A DNA stretch of 64,000 bases from Gemmatimonadota bacterium (GTDB lineage: Bacteria > Gemmatimonadota > Gemmatimonadetes > Longimicrobiales > Gaopeijiaceae), in assembly GCA_028875075.1 (NCBI GenBank), contig JAPPGF010000008.1, forward strand, positions 62,001-126,000, given 5' to 3'. The notes under the pieces were generated by a model. That model saw only the letters and a program-made list of their open reading frames with translations, ran no database searches and was not told the DNA's origin. Positions within the stretch are counted from its first letter, which is position 1; each line of letters begins with the position of its first letter. Made by a program: the position numbers and the translations under genes. This document shows, in pieces, positions 50,520-61,177 of the stretch.

Positions 50520-51854
50520 TCAGACCGCCACGACGGTGCGTTCCTCACAGACACGAGCGTGGGCGGCGGTTGCTTGGCGTCTCTGGATCCGCCCAAGCCA
50601 GATGCCTAACACACCCCACAAGATCGCAAGCGGAATGGTGAGCGACGCGAGTGCGGCGAGTCCCGTTCCGACGCGACCGAGCAGTCCCTCCGTCCCAGCA
50701 CCCGCGACATCGCCGCCCCGGTAAACGAACGTGTCGATGAACGCCTTCGCCTTGTATTTTTCTTCGCGGCTGACGACCGTGAAGAGAGTCTCGCGCGCAG
50801 GCCGCATCATGGCACGTTGAACCGCACGGAACACAGCCTCAAATGACACGAGCGCAGCGAGCGTGCCGACCACGGCGAGGCCCAGCATTCCGAGGGCGAC
50901 GGTGGCGGGGAGTAGCGCGAGCGTAAGTGGCACACCTAGCCGCCTCATGAAGTGCCCGGTAACGACGAGCTGCAGCGCCAAGGTGGTCCCTTGGGTAATG
51001 AGGTCGATGCGGGCGAACCACACGGTGCGGAGATCCAAGTCGTCACCCAGCTCGGCCACCATCGCCAGTCGCGTGAAGTACAGGAACGTGGCTATGACCG
51101 CGAGGATCAACACGTATCCCGAAATCCCGAGCAGGTAGGGTGAGCGAACACTCGCCCTCAGACCCTCCCATGCATTGCCGCCGATCACTGTTTCCCGTTC
51201 CAACACCGGCGACGCATCGGAATCGGCTCTACCACCGGAGCCGAGCTTCTCGGGTTGGAGTCGGCCGACGAGCCACGCGCAGCCGACGGCACACATGAGA
51301 CACGAGACCGCCACCAATAAGAGATTCGCGGTTCCGAGGGGCGTAGCGAGCAGGGTGGCCAGCCACGGTCCGAAGATCGCACCGAGCGTACCTCCCACAG
51401 CGATCATGCCGAACAGCCGCTTGCTTTGCTCTACTGAGAATCGATCCACCATGAGGGCCCAGAAAACCATCGTGGAGAACAGGTTGAAAACGCTGAACCA
51501 CACGTAGAACACGCGGCCACTCACCTCACCCGTAACTTTGGGAGCCAGAGTGAGGAGAACCCAGAAGCCCAAGAGGCTCGTGGCGAAGAACAGGTACGTG
51601 ACCGCGATGAAGTGGATGCGACGAAATCGGCTCACCAGGAAACCGAACGCGGGGTTCACTGCCAGCGTCACTACTGCGGTTCCTACGAAGAGCCAACGCA
51701 CTGCATCCAGGCCGCTGCGCATGCCCAGCGCTTCCCGCGCCGGGCGGAGTACCATCAGAGCGGTGAGCACGAAAAAAAAGAAGGCCGTCGACGCCAGGGC
51801 AACCGGCACCTCTTCCCGGCGGATATTGGTCAAGCGCTGGAGGGACGCAGTCAT
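50520..51854 (-). CDS. Npt1/Npt2-like major facilitator transporter
   Basis: 444 residues with about 12 membrane helices. The opening (LASTAFFFFVLTALMVLRPAREALGMRSG) and the segment GRVFYVWFSVFNLFSTMVFWALMVDRF resemble bacterial relatives of the ATP/ADP exchange transporters (Npt1/Npt2), which in free-living bacteria have unknown substrates. A second family block is RAMMRPARETLFTVVSREEKYKAKAFIDTF, with conserved charged residues in the loop after helix 10. No nucleotide-parasite lifestyle is implied. A 650-base gap precedes the small ORFs on the right side of the gene's end. Confidence 0.75.
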   Translation of the reverse strand: MTASLQRLTNIRREEVPVALASTAFFFFVLTALMVLRPAREALGMRSGLDAVRWLFVGTAVVTLAVNPAFGFLVSRFRRIHFIAVTYLFFATSLLGFWVLLTLAPKVTGEVSGRVFYVWFSVFNLFSTMVFWALMVDRFSVEQSKRLFGMIAVGGTLGAIFGPWLATLLATPLGTANLLLVAVSCLMCAVGCAWLVGRLQPEKLGSGGRADSDASPVLERETVIGGNAWEGLRASVRSPYLLGISGYVLILAVIATFLYFTRLAMVAELGDDLDLRTVWFARIDLITQGTTLALQLVVTGHFMRRLGVPLTLALLPATVALGMLGLAVVGTLAALVSFEAVFRAVQRAMMRPARETLFTVVSREEKYKAKAFIDTFVYRGGDVAGAGTEGLLGRVGTGLAALASLTIPLAILWGVLGIWLGRIQRRQATAAHARVCEERTVVAV

Positions 51855-52062
51855 CAGCAGATGGGATGAGAGAGAAGCTGCGGCGGTGCCGTGCGGGACA
51901 TAGGTATCAAGGAGATCATCCCCGAGACACGCGTCGCCGCAGAGCTGCTGAGACCATGCCCACGGCTGGCTCAGCCGCTCTCTCCCGGCAGGGATCGACC
52001 TTTCTCAGCGGCGCCGGGTAATCTAGCGAAGAAATGCGCCCAGCCTGTCCGGGAGGTCTCGC

Positions 52063-52431
52063 ATGAGCGGGCATCGAGTCGTCTGCACCATCGCTGCCCT
52101 GGCTGCCGTGCTCACGCTGGGATGTAGCGGTGGGATGGTCCGTGATCCGATGCGACCGGGAAGCGGCTTCGGCGGGCCGGTGCGGTTGACCGTCGAGAAC
52201 AACGATTTCAACGACGCTGTCGTCTACGCTAACTGGCAGGGCAGCGTACGCCACCGTGTGGGGCTGTTCACCGGCAAGACGAAGCAGACGGTTACGCTCG
52301 AGTGGCGGGGGGAGGTAGTGCAGTTTGAAGTGGATTTTATCGCTGGCAGTGCGTTTTTCATCGATCCAATTGACGTCCAGGCGGGAGACCACTTGGACAT
52401 TGTGCTCATGGCCGAGAGTTCGAAGAGATAG
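52063..52431 (+). CDS. Small hypothetical lipoprotein
   Basis: 122 residues. A signal peptide (basic, then AALAAVLTLGC) ends with an LTLGC lipobox, so lipid anchoring is likely. The mature part is about 100 residues of predicted beta-sheet (RLTVENNDFNDAVVYANW, TVTLEWRGEVVQFEVDF). No family recognised; many Gram-negative genomes carry similar single-domain beta lipoproteins. ATG 52063 fits the signal peptide well. It is convergent with the next gene. Confidence 0.65.
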   Translation: MSGHRVVCTIAALAAVLTLGCSGGMVRDPMRPGSGFGGPVRLTVENNDFNDAVVYANWQGSVRHRVGLFTGKTKQTVTLEWRGEVVQFEVDFIAGSAFFIDPIDVQAGDHLDIVLMAESSKR

Positions 52432-52511
52432 TACGGTGCCTCGCCAGCTCACGAAGCCTCGCACGGCCACCAAGTTGTGCGGGGTTTTCCTGCTTAGGCG
52501 CCCACGGACTC

Positions 52512-53027
52512 CTATGCGGGCTGGATCTGCTGCACTGTTATCGGAACACCGTTACCACCGCAGGTCGGTGCCCTGGTAATTGTTCCGGTGACGAGAACAC
52601 GCATGCCCGGCGACCATCCGCCCATAGGTCCCTCCAGCGAATAAACGGTGTCGTCGGGGCCGTCTAGCGCGAGGCAGTTGCCCGGATCGTCGCGAATGAT
52701 TCCCACGATCCTTGCCGTTCCGTCCGGGGCAGTGACGTGGAACGGATCCGAGAGTGCTCGCGGCCGCCGATTCCCGAACGAAAGAAAGAAAAAGTGGACC
52801 CGGTCTCGCTCGGCCCAGTACGGAACCTTGATAGTGGTGCTGAAGTTGCCGTCGGTGTCGGCCTGGTCACGGGCAATCAGCTCGTATTGACCGAACGAAC
52901 CAAAGCCGATTCGCAGCGACATGAGTGGGTCGGCGCCGATCACGGTGAGCGTGACCTCCGCGTCCACCGGCCCGCCTCTCGGCGAGATGAGGGGTTTGAC
53001 CTCCTGGTCCAGCGCAACCTGGATCAT
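52512..53027 (-). CDS. Hypothetical beta-sandwich protein
   Basis: 171 residues. The first 90 residues (LISPRGGPVDAEVTLTVIG onward, to TIKVPYWAERDRVHFFF) look like an IPT/Ig-like fold, often found in adhesins and surface proteins, though no signal peptide is visible with this start. The C-terminal part reads like a small OB-like domain (GMRVLVTGTITRAPTCGGNG). No enzyme motif. Function unknown. Confidence 0.6.
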   Translation of the reverse strand: MIQVALDQEVKPLISPRGGPVDAEVTLTVIGADPLMSLRIGFGSFGQYELIARDQADTDGNFSTTIKVPYWAERDRVHFFFLSFGNRRPRALSDPFHVTAPDGTARIVGIIRDDPGNCLALDGPDDTVYSLEGPMGGWSPGMRVLVTGTITRAPTCGGNGVPITVQQIQPA

Positions 53028-53130
53028 GGCTCGCTCCCGCGCGTGGGTGACCCGTAAGACTTCACTTATTCCCGTTGCTCTCGCCAGCCCGGTAGCGTAG
53101 AGGTGACCAGCAGTCTACATATGGTGCTCT

Positions 53131-54018
53131 ATGGCCGACACGATCGGATTCATCGGGCTGGGGGTCATGGGTCTGCCGATGGCACGCAACCTCCAACGTG
53201 CCGGTTACGAACTCTTGGTCCACAACCGGACCCCGAGGAAGGCGGAGGCCCTCGCGCGGGGCGGCGCGAAAGTGGCAGCATATCCTAGGGAGGTGGCCGA
53301 GCGCTGCCACACCATCATCACAATCCTTCCCGATTCTGCCGATGTCGAGCAGGTCGTGGCGGGCCCTTCAGGCTTGATGGATGGCATCCGTGCGGGGGCG
53401 CTCGTCGTCGATATGAGCACGATCTCGCCCGGCATTACGCGGCGGTTGGCCGCCTGCCTCGTGGAAGTGGGAGCGTCTATGCTCGACGCTCCTGTCAGCG
53501 GAGGGGACATCGGAGCGACCAGGGGGACGCTCACCATCATGGTGGGAGGGGAGACCGCTGACTTCGTGCGCGCACGGCCCCTGTTCGAGGTGATGGGAGA
53601 AAACATCGTTCACGTAGGCGCCATCGGCGCAGGCCAGGTCGCCAAGGCCGCCAACCAAGTCGTGGTCGGGCTCATCATCGCTGCCGTGGCGGAGGCGCTG
53701 GTTCTGGGTGTGCGCGGCGGCGTACCCGCAGAGACCCTGCTGGACGTGTTGGGCACCGGCCTGGCCGGCAACCGCGTAATGGAGCTCAAGCGCGAGAAGC
53801 TGCTCAGCAGAGTTTTCGAGCCGGGCTTCCGCGCGGAGTTGCACCACAAGGATCTCGGCATCGCGCTGGCCGAGGGCCGCGAGTCGGGCGCTGCCTTGCC
53901 CGTAACCGCACTCGTGGATCAGCTCTTCGGCGTCATGGCCCGCAAGGGTTGGGGCAAGGAGGACCATTCGGCGCTTGTACGGGTGATCGAAGCACTGTCG
54001 GCGAGCCGAAGCGCTTGA
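53131..54018 (+). CDS. garR: 2-hydroxy-3-oxopropionate (tartronate semialdehyde) reductase family enzyme
   Basis: 295 residues, NAD(P)-dependent beta-hydroxyacid dehydrogenase. Rossmann loop GLGVMGLPMARNL, substrate loop DAPVSGGDIGATRG, and catalytic Lys in GAGQVAKAANQVVVG match GarR/GlxR; 3-hydroxyisobutyrate dehydrogenase is the main alternative. The next genes on the same strand are malate synthase and isocitrate lyase, so a role in glyoxylate handling (tartronate semialdehyde to glycerate) is favoured. No glyoxylate carboligase lies in the window. Confidence 0.8.
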   Translation: MADTIGFIGLGVMGLPMARNLQRAGYELLVHNRTPRKAEALARGGAKVAAYPREVAERCHTIITILPDSADVEQVVAGPSGLMDGIRAGALVVDMSTISPGITRRLAACLVEVGASMLDAPVSGGDIGATRGTLTIMVGGETADFVRARPLFEVMGENIVHVGAIGAGQVAKAANQVVVGLIIAAVAEALVLGVRGGVPAETLLDVLGTGLAGNRVMELKREKLLSRVFEPGFRAELHHKDLGIALAEGRESGAALPVTALVDQLFGVMARKGWGKEDHSALVRVIEALSASRSA

Positions 54019-54262
54019 TGACGCGTTCCGTGTCCCCCCTCCTGAGCGGATCGGAGGTCAGTCGCTAGGCCGCTTCACACGCTACCCGCTCGACACCAAG
54101 CGCGTACTGTCAAGGGTCAGGCGGCCACCGTTCAGCCTGCGTCGCTTCCGGATCTCTCCGTTTCAGCGAAGATTCGCTGAGGCCCTTTCGAGCAGACGCC
54201 TGTGGCCGTATCTTGGCTGCCCCATCAGGAATCACGCTGTATTTCGCAGTTAGCGAAATTCG

Positions 54263-56197
54263 ATGCCAAAGGCAATAGGAATGGCCAACACCCAGGTTGC
54301 GCGGCTGGAATTCCGCAACGGCCTTCTGGACCGGTACCCGGACGTGCTCACCCCTCGCGCGAGAGCGATCCTCGAGGCACTGGCCCCTCTCAACCGCGAC
54401 CGCCTCAGAGTCATGGCTGCACGCACGGCCCGCCGCGTCGCCCGCGCTCGCGACCGCCGCAGAGTGCAGTTCCTGGATCCGGACGCCTTGATCGCGCGCA
54501 CGCAACTGCGGGTGGGCGATGCGCGCGACGGCAAGTTTGATGGAGCCGAAATCCCTTGGGATCTCGAGCGCCAATGGATCCAGGGTACCGGGCCTGCGGC
54601 GCGGCCACGGGCGACGACCGAGCAAGGACTGCGCAACGTGGCGTATGCGCTCCTCTCGGGTGCCGACGGGTGGATGTTCGACGGGGAGGATGCGCTCGGG
54701 CAGGTGGAGACGATGTCGCTTGACAATCAGCGCAACCTCAAGCTCGCGTTCGCGTCCGACGTGCGATTCCTCAAGGTCGCCGAACAGGTAGCGGGCGAGG
54801 TGAACGCCTGGGCCAGGGAATTCTTGGGACGCGAGATCGTACCGGATTGGCAGAAGCAACTGGGATTCACCACGCGCATCTTTCGTGCGCGAGGCCTACA
54901 TCTGGACGACCGTCAGGTCCGCGAAGTAGACGGCAGCGGCTTCTCCGCCTCGATCGTGGACGCCGCACTCTACGTGACGAACAATTTTGAGCGCCTAACC
55001 TCAGAGGGCCGATCCGTGGTGCTCTACCTCCCCAAGATCCAGACTGCGGAGGAGGCGGCTCTGTGGAACGACATCTTGCACGCCCTCGAAGAACACCTTG
55101 CCCTGCCCGCGGGCACGATAAGGGCCTACGTGTTGGTGGAGCAGCTTGAAGCATCGTACCAGTTGATGGAGATCCGCGCAGCGTTGGCGCCTCATTTCGT
55201 CGGCTTCAACACGGGTCGTTGGGACTACATCAACAGTGTCGCCGATGCGATGGCATGGGACGAGTCCTTCATTAACCCCAACATCGATGTGATCGGCATG
55301 ACCTACGGGTACATGCGTGTCTACGAGGATCGTGTTCGTCGAGCCGTCAACACACCGGACCGGAACGGGCGCTTCGCTCTGTGGCAGGGCGGAATGGAGC
55401 CGAATATTCCAGTCGGCTCCGCTGAAGGAGTAGAGGCCGGTATGAAGAAAGCCGTCGCTGGCGCGGAGCGTGAGCAGCGTGAGGGGGCGAGCGGCAAATG
55501 GGTGTCACACTGGAAGATGGTGCACATCATCCGCCCAGTGTGGGAGAAAGTGGGTGAGACCAACCAAATGGGACGGCACTTCCCTCGCCTCACGTACTCG
55601 ACGACCGACAGCGCTGACCTGACGCTGCTCGAGCCGGCGCCCCGCACTACCAGGGGTGCTCGCGACCTGTTGTCGGTGGCGCTCCAGTACGGTAACGCCT
55701 TCGGACGCGGCTACCAGGCGGCCGCCCTCAAACCCGCCGATTTCTTCGGTAACGACGACGTGCTGTACCTGATGGAGGACATGGCCACGGGTGAAATCCG
55801 CCTGTCCATCCTGTGGGAGTGGCTGTACAAGGGGGGGCAGCTCACCGACGACGATCCCGCGTTGGGGATTCGGGCCGGAGATGTATTCGACCGAGCGTTA
55901 CTCGATGGCCTTCTGGAGCAGGAATACGCGAAGCTGCGTGCGGCAAGCGACCGCGATGTCCACGACGACTCGAAGGACACGTCGCTGCCGATCGCCCGAG
56001 CGATTGTGGAGGCGTATCTGGCCAGCAACGTCAAGCCGCCGTGGTACATAGATTTGCTCAATCTGAATCTGGACAACACCAATCTAGCCATCGCCAAGGA
56101 CCGCATCGACCGTTTCCTGGCCGCATTCGAGCGCGACGGCACGCGGATCACCGAGAACCTCGACTTCGGCGCGTCAGCGCCTACTTCGGATGACTGA
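54263..56197 (+). CDS. aceB: Malate synthase
   Basis: 644 residues (or 638 from ATG 54281, which has AGGA before it). Condenses glyoxylate and acetyl-CoA to malate. TIM-barrel active-site blocks: [21 protein letters not shown] (Mg2+/substrate), [27 protein letters not shown] and [10 protein letters not shown]. It is about 100 residues longer than E. coli AceB, with the extension in the N-terminal third. The isocitrate lyase gene overlaps its stop by 8 bases, so the two enzymes of the glyoxylate shunt are co-translated. Confidence 0.88.
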   Translation: MPKAIGMANTQVARLEFRNGLLDRYPDVLTPRARAILEALAPLNRDRLRVMAARTARRVARARDRRRVQFLDPDALIARTQLRVGDARDGKFDGAEIPWDLERQWIQGTGPAARPRATTEQGLRNVAYALLSGADGWMFDGEDALGQVETMSLDNQRNLKLAFASDVRFLKVAEQVAGEVNAWAREFLGREIVPDWQKQLGFTTRIFRARGLHLDDRQVREVDGSGFSASIVDAALYVTNNFERLTSEGRSVVLYLPKIQTAEEAALWNDILHALEEHLALPAGTIRAYVLVEQLEASYQLMEIRAALAPHFVGFNTGRWDYINSVADAMAWDESFINPNIDVIGMTYGYMRVYEDRVRRAVNTPDRNGRFALWQGGMEPNIPVGSAEGVEAGMKKAVAGAEREQREGASGKWVSHWKMVHIIRPVWEKVGETNQMGRHFPRLTYSTTDSADLTLLEPAPRTTRGARDLLSVALQYGNAFGRGYQAAALKPADFFGNDDVLYLMEDMATGEIRLSILWEWLYKGGQLTDDDPALGIRAGDVFDRALLDGLLEQEYAKLRAASDRDVHDDSKDTSLPIARAIVEAYLASNVKPPWYIDLLNLNLDNTNLAIAKDRIDRFLAAFERDGTRITENLDFGASAPTSDD

Positions 56198-58457
56198 TAT
56201 GGAATCCTTCGAGCAAGAGATCGGAGCTATCGAGCGGTGGATGCAGAGCCCGCGTTTCGAGGGCGTCACGAGGATTTATGGCGCGCGGCAAGTAGCCGCG
56301 CAGCGCGGCACCATCCAAACGGAATACTGTGTCGCTCGCGACGCAGCCATCACTTTCTACGCGCGGCTCCGCGAACTGTTCGAACAGAGGAAATCTATCA
56401 CGACGTTCGGTCCCTATTCGCCCGGGCAGGGCGTGGCCATGAAGCGTCAGGGCATCGAGGGAATCTACCTGGGCGGCTGGGCCACCTCTGCCAAAGGTTC
56501 CGCTACGGAGGATCCGGGTCCCGATCTGGCGAGCTACCCGCTCTCGCAGGTGCCCGACGAAGCGGCGCTGCTCGTGCGCGCTCTCCTCACTGCGGACCGG
56601 AACCAGAGATATCTACGCTCACGCATGAGCGACACAAAGCGTGAGGAAACCAAGGCATACGACTTCCGTCCGTGGATCATTGCCGATGCCGATACAGGCC
56701 ACGGCGGTGATCCCCACGTCAGGAACTTGATCCGGCGCTTCGTCGAGGTGGGAGTGCCCGGCTACCACATCGAAGACCAACGGCCGGGCACCAAGAAGTG
56801 CGGTCACCAGGGGGGTAAGGTGCTGGTCGCCTCAGACGAGCAGATCAAGCGGCTCAACGCCGCGCGCCTACAGTTAGATGTGATGGGTGTGCCCGGCATC
56901 ATCGTTGCGCGCACCGACGCTGAAGCGGCTAACCTGCTCGACGGTAGTGGAGATGAGCGTGACCATCCGTTCATGCTTGGCGCGACCAAGGTGGACCTGC
57001 CAGCCTACAAGACATGCGTGTTGGCGATGATCCGCCGTTTCTACAACGAAGGCATCGAGGAACTGAACGGGCATCTTCTCTATTCTGTCGCGGAAGCCGA
57101 GTATGCCGCAGCGGACTCGTGGCTTGAACAGGCCGGTGTTGCTGCGCTCATCACCGAGGGCGTAGCGACCGTGAAGGGAGAAGGCTGGCACCGCATGGAC
57201 GCCGTCTACGACGTGGCCGACTCGCGTCTGGTCGCGCGCTGGGAAAGGGACGCCGGGCTGGCCACGTACGGCGAAGCTGTCGCGGATGTACTTGCCCAGA
57301 AGGGTAACCGGAAACAAGGCGGGATGTCGGTAGAAGCGTGGCGTGAGTTCGCCGGCCACGCCTCACTCCATACGGCCAAGGCGCGGGCAAGGGAGCTTGG
57401 CGTCGAGATTACGTGGGACTGCGACCATGCCCGCACGCCCGAAGGCTATTACCAGGTGAGCGGTGGGATCCCGTACGCGATCGCCAAGTCGCTCGCGGTG
57501 GCACCGTTTGCCGATTTGCTATGGATGGAGACGAAGACGGCGGACCTCGAAGACGCTCGCCAGTTCGCCGACGCAATCCACACCGAGTACCCGGACCAGA
57601 TGCTGGCCTACAATCTCTCGCCGTCGTTCAACTGGGACACAACCGGCATGAGCGAGGAGGACATGCGCGGGTTCCCCGAGGAGCTGGGCAAGATGGGCTT
57701 CGTCTTCAATTTCATCACATACGGTGGGCATCAGATAGACGGTGTCGCCGCGGAGGACTTTGCTACCGCCCTGCAAGAGGACGGGATGTTGGCGCTTGCA
57801 CACCTGCAGCGGCGCATCCGGCTAGTGAATTCACCGTACAAGACGCCGCAGACGCTCGTTGGTGGCCCGAGGGCAGACGCAGCACTCGCGGCCTCATCAG
57901 GGAGGACAGCCTCCACGAAGGCGATGGGGAAGGGCTCAACTCAGCACCAGCACCTGATCCAAACCGAAGTACCGACGTCGTTGCTTGAGGAGTGGCTGAC
58001 CCTGTGGGGTGCGTACAACGACCGACCTGAGGTGCTCCAGGTGCAGTTGCGACCCAGACGTGCGGGCACCGACCTGCTGGAGTTGACGGTTCACGCGGGA
58101 GCAGACAACGACGAACCGATCGCCAACGTGGTCTTCAATCCCTTCCAGGACCGCCAGAGTCGCAGCCTGTTGTCGGTGCGTGACCAAAACACGTTTGCCG
58201 AGTCGATGCGCAAGAAGCGGCTCATGAGCCTGCTCAATCTATGGCTGATCCATCGCTATAATGTGGTTGCAATCCACTACGTGGCCGCCACCGAGGACAA
58301 TCGTTTCCTGGCCGACCGGATGAAAGCTCACGGACTCTTCGAGGAGGTCAAGCTAGCGGGCGACGTCATCGTCGGGGACGTAGACGGCAAGAGCGTCGCG
58401 CAGCTCGTGGCCGACGACCGCGGCGCGCTCGGAAAGCTAATTCGCAAGGAGAACTGA
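56190..58457 (+). CDS. aceA: Isocitrate lyase, long form
   Basis: 755 residues, close to the size of mycobacterial ICL2 (about 766) and longer than E. coli AceA (434). The catalytic loop is KKCGHQGGK with the active-site Cys; DADTGHGGD and [15 protein letters not shown] are the metal/substrate segments, and [15 protein letters not shown] contributes to the site. The C-terminal 180 residues form the extra domain that in ICL2 is linked to acetyl-CoA control. Cleaves isocitrate to succinate and glyoxylate. Overlaps aceB by 8 bases. Confidence 0.95.
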   Translation: MTDMESFEQEIGAIERWMQSPRFEGVTRIYGARQVAAQRGTIQTEYCVARDAAITFYARLRELFEQRKSITTFGPYSPGQGVAMKRQGIEGIYLGGWATSAKGSATEDPGPDLASYPLSQVPDEAALLVRALLTADRNQRYLRSRMSDTKREETKAYDFRPWIIADADTGHGGDPHVRNLIRRFVEVGVPGYHIEDQRPGTKKCGHQGGKVLVASDEQIKRLNAARLQLDVMGVPGIIVARTDAEAANLLDGSGDERDHPFMLGATKVDLPAYKTCVLAMIRRFYNEGIEELNGHLLYSVAEAEYAAADSWLEQAGVAALITEGVATVKGEGWHRMDAVYDVADSRLVARWERDAGLATYGEAVADVLAQKGNRKQGGMSVEAWREFAGHASLHTAKARARELGVEITWDCDHARTPEGYYQVSGGIPYAIAKSLAVAPFADLLWMETKTADLEDARQFADAIHTEYPDQMLAYNLSPSFNWDTTGMSEEDMRGFPEELGKMGFVFNFITYGGHQIDGVAAEDFATALQEDGMLALAHLQRRIRLVNSPYKTPQTLVGGPRADAALAASSGRTASTKAMGKGSTQHQHLIQTEVPTSLLEEWLTLWGAYNDRPEVLQVQLRPRRAGTDLLELTVHAGADNDEPIANVVFNPFQDRQSRSLLSVRDQNTFAESMRKKRLMSLLNLWLIHRYNVVAIHYVAATEDNRFLADRMKAHGLFEEVKLAGDVIVGDVDGKSVAQLVADDRGALGKLIRKEN

Positions 58458-58527
58458 ACTCGGCGAGGGTTGATCGGCCGGCGAGTCTCTCAGTAGCAGG
58501 CGGGTAGGTGACGGCGAGGCGGTCGCA

Positions 58528-60591
58528 TCAGGTGTTCGTAGCGTCTCCAACACGTGGGCTGCTACTCCGGCTCGACCTTTCGAGGGCGAGGCGGGCAAAA
58601 GCGGTGAGGCTATCCGGATTGGCCATCGCCCCCGCTTGCGCCACCGAGTCCACTGGCTCACCCGAGAGAAGGCGCTTCACCGGCAACTCCATCTTCTTTT
58701 GCGACACCGTACGTGGTATTTCCTTCACGCGTTCGATGGCGTCGGGAACGTGGCGCGGTGAAAGCTCACGCCGGAGCGCGCTCCGGATGGCGTGCCGCAA
58801 TCTTTCGTCGAGCTCGACCTCGGCTGCTAGAACCAGAAATAGCACGACTTCGCCAGCGCCGTCTCGGGCCGTCTCGTCGTGGACCACGAGGCTGTCGTCA
58901 ACCTCGGGCATGGCTTCCACGAGCGCGTAGATCTCCGCCGTCCCCGTGCGTATGCCGCCGTGGTTGAGCGTCGCGTCGGAGCGTCCAGAAAGAATCAGGC
59001 TACCTCGCGAAGTGATCTCGACCCAGTCGCCGTGGCGCCAGACGTTGGGTGGAAAACCAGGATAGTCGAAATACGTCTGGCGGTAGCGCTCGCCGGCGGG
59101 GTCGTTCCAGAAGCGCACCGGCATGGACGGCATCGGCGCCGTAAGGACCAGCTCGCCTCGTTGGCCGATTGCGGGGCGGCCCCGTGCGTCGTAGGCCTCC
59201 ACTTTGGCCCCAAGACACCGACACTGGATCTCACCGGCGTGGACCGGGAGCAGGGGACAAGGCCCGACAAAGGCGGTGCAGACTTCGGTTCCCCCGCTGA
59301 GCGAGCCGACTGGAATACCGCTTGACACGTGGTCGCGTACCCACGTGAATCCTGCGGGCGGCAATGGCGACGCCGTCGAACAAACTGAGCGGAGTGCGGA
59401 CAAGTCCAGCTCCGAACCGGGCGCAAGTCCCAGCTTGCGGCAGTGCAGCAGGTACGACGCGCTCACCCCGAAGACGGTCGCGCGCTCCTCGGCAGCCAGC
59501 CTCCAGAGTGCCCCTGCATCCGGCCAGCCGGGGTCGCCGTCGAAGAGCACGACTGCAGCGCCGACTAGCAGTCCCGAGACCAAATAGTTCCACATCATCC
59601 ACCCGGTGGTTGTGAACCAAAAGAACCGACCGTCGGATCCGAGGTCGTGATGCAAGCTGAGCAGCTTGAGGTGTTCAAGCGCGATACCACCGTGTCCGTG
59701 TACGATGGCCTTGGGCTGCCCGGTGGTACCCGACGTATACAGCACGTAGAGCGGGTGATCGAACGGGACCGTTGCAAACTCCAGCGCTCCACCGTTGCCC
59801 ACGAGCTCGTGCCAAACCATCAGACCCTGCCTTGGACCGACCGATGACGAGAGCGCGAGTCGGCCGGAGGAATCCAGGTAAGGCAGCATGATCGTTGCCT
59901 TGAGCGACGGCAGTCCGGACCGGATCGCGGCTACCGCGTCGACGCGAGTCACTACCCGATCACCGTATCGGTAGCCATCCGCGGCGATCAGCACCTTGGG
60001 CTCGATCTGGCGCAAGCGGTCGATCACGCTCCTCACTCCGAACTCGGGGGCGCACGACGACCAAACTGCCCCTAACGATGCGCACGCCAGGAATGCGGTC
60101 ACCGCTTCGGGGACATTGGGCAGGTAGCCGACGACCCGGTCGCCGCGACCCACGCCGAGACTGCGAAGCCCGGCTGCCGCGCGCGCGACCTGGTCTCGTA
60201 GGGCGCTCCGCGTGAGGGTCATCCGAGGTCGTGTTTGTGAACGCGCGATCAGCGCGGGCGCTTGGTCGTGCGGTGCGCAATCCCAAGCTCCCGGGGCCCG
60301 GAGAGCGAGTTCGGCGTAGTTGAGCGTGGCGCCGGGGAACCAGCGGGGCGCTGGCATCGCCCCCAACAGCGGACGTACGGGCGAAGTGTGAAAGGGAACG
60401 TCAAACCAGCGTGCGACGCTACCCCAAAATACCCCCACGTCCCGGACGGACCATTCCCAAGCCTCGCGGTAGTCGCGAAGCAAGACGTCGTGAACCCTCC
60501 CTGCCCAATCCAGAAAGGCCCCCATCCGGGTCCGCGCTCGTGCAGTCGGGTCGGGTGCCCAAAGCAACTCCCCGGGCTGGTCGCCGCTCAC
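58528..60591 (-). CDS. Acetoacetyl-CoA synthetase
   Basis: About 687 residues from GTG 60591. Acyl-adenylate-forming enzyme: A3 motif VLYTSGTTGQPKAIVHGHGG, motif GDWVEITSRG-like near the end (VWRHGDWVEITSRGSLILSGRSD) and the final catalytic Lys in SQKKMELPVK. The opening GELLWAPDP followed by YREAWEWSVRDVGVFW and the total length match acetoacetyl-CoA synthetase (AACS) over acetate synthetase. It activates acetoacetate for use as a carbon source or for polyester/lipid synthesis. A frame open to 60786 adds an Arg-rich stretch that overlaps the next gene and is not used. Convergent with aceA. Confidence 0.9.
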   Translation of the reverse strand: MSGDQPGELLWAPDPTARARTRMGAFLDWAGRVHDVLLRDYREAWEWSVRDVGVFWGSVARWFDVPFHTSPVRPLLGAMPAPRWFPGATLNYAELALRAPGAWDCAPHDQAPALIARSQTRPRMTLTRSALRDQVARAAAGLRSLGVGRGDRVVGYLPNVPEAVTAFLACASLGAVWSSCAPEFGVRSVIDRLRQIEPKVLIAADGYRYGDRVVTRVDAVAAIRSGLPSLKATIMLPYLDSSGRLALSSSVGPRQGLMVWHELVGNGGALEFATVPFDHPLYVLYTSGTTGQPKAIVHGHGGIALEHLKLLSLHHDLGSDGRFFWFTTTGWMMWNYLVSGLLVGAAVVLFDGDPGWPDAGALWRLAAEERATVFGVSASYLLHCRKLGLAPGSELDLSALRSVCSTASPLPPAGFTWVRDHVSSGIPVGSLSGGTEVCTAFVGPCPLLPVHAGEIQCRCLGAKVEAYDARGRPAIGQRGELVLTAPMPSMPVRFWNDPAGERYRQTYFDYPGFPPNVWRHGDWVEITSRGSLILSGRSDATLNHGGIRTGTAEIYALVEAMPEVDDSLVVHDETARDGAGEVVLFLVLAAEVELDERLRHAIRSALRRELSPRHVPDAIERVKEIPRTVSQKKMELPVKRLLSGEPVDSVAQAGAMANPDSLTAFARLALERSSRSSSPRVGDATNT

Positions 60592-60599
60592 TGAAGGTC

Positions 60600-60926
60600 T
60601 CACCCTCCGAACGGCACCGGTCGCGAGGCTTCGGGCTCGTAACTCCGAACGAGGAGCGTATACGTGGGGCAGGCGAACTCGACGCCCTCGGTCTGGAGGC
60701 CCTGCAGCCGCCCGAGCTTGATGGCTTGTCGCACGTCCATGCAGAGGTCCGGTGACGAACGGCTGTGACTCTTGAAGTGGCCGCAACCGACACGAGCGTT
60801 GTCGTTCGTCTCCATGACCTTACATAGGATGCGTGTGACCCGGTCGAGCTTGACCGTCCGTGTGTTTTCCGTGACGCCGCGCTGGAGCGGGGCGTGCTGT
60901 TGATTCAGTCGTTTGTGCTCCCGCAT
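60600..60926 (-). CDS. Small hypothetical protein
   Basis: About 108 residues from ATG 60926 (frame open to 61070). The segment DRVTRILCKVMETNDNARVGCGHF with DLCMDVRQAIKLGRLQGLQTEG is well balanced and does not look like a shadow frame. It begins with a basic stretch, has no signal peptide and no known motif. It ends 9 bases before the acetoacetyl-CoA synthetase start, so the two may be co-transcribed. Function unknown. Confidence 0.5.
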   Translation of the reverse strand: MREHKRLNQQHAPLQRGVTENTRTVKLDRVTRILCKVMETNDNARVGCGHFKSHSRSSPDLCMDVRQAIKLGRLQGLQTEGVEFACPTYTLLVRSYEPEASRPVPFGG

Positions 60927-61177
60927 TGGGCTAGAGTGCTCGACGGTCCGAAGGAACTTACCTGCGACGACGAAGTCTTCCACCACGGACGGCTCGTCAA
61001 GGAGAATCGACAGGGAAGCGAGCAGCCGAGCGTCAACGGGTCGTCGCGGAGAGCTGCCCCTGCTAGCCACCCGGTGCAGCCTTCCTTGATCTCCGTCTCA
61101 CTCCCGGGCGGGGTGGTGGCTAGTAGATGCCGGGTCCTCGTGACGGGCAAGAGTTCGGTGAGACGCTGCGTGCGTGG

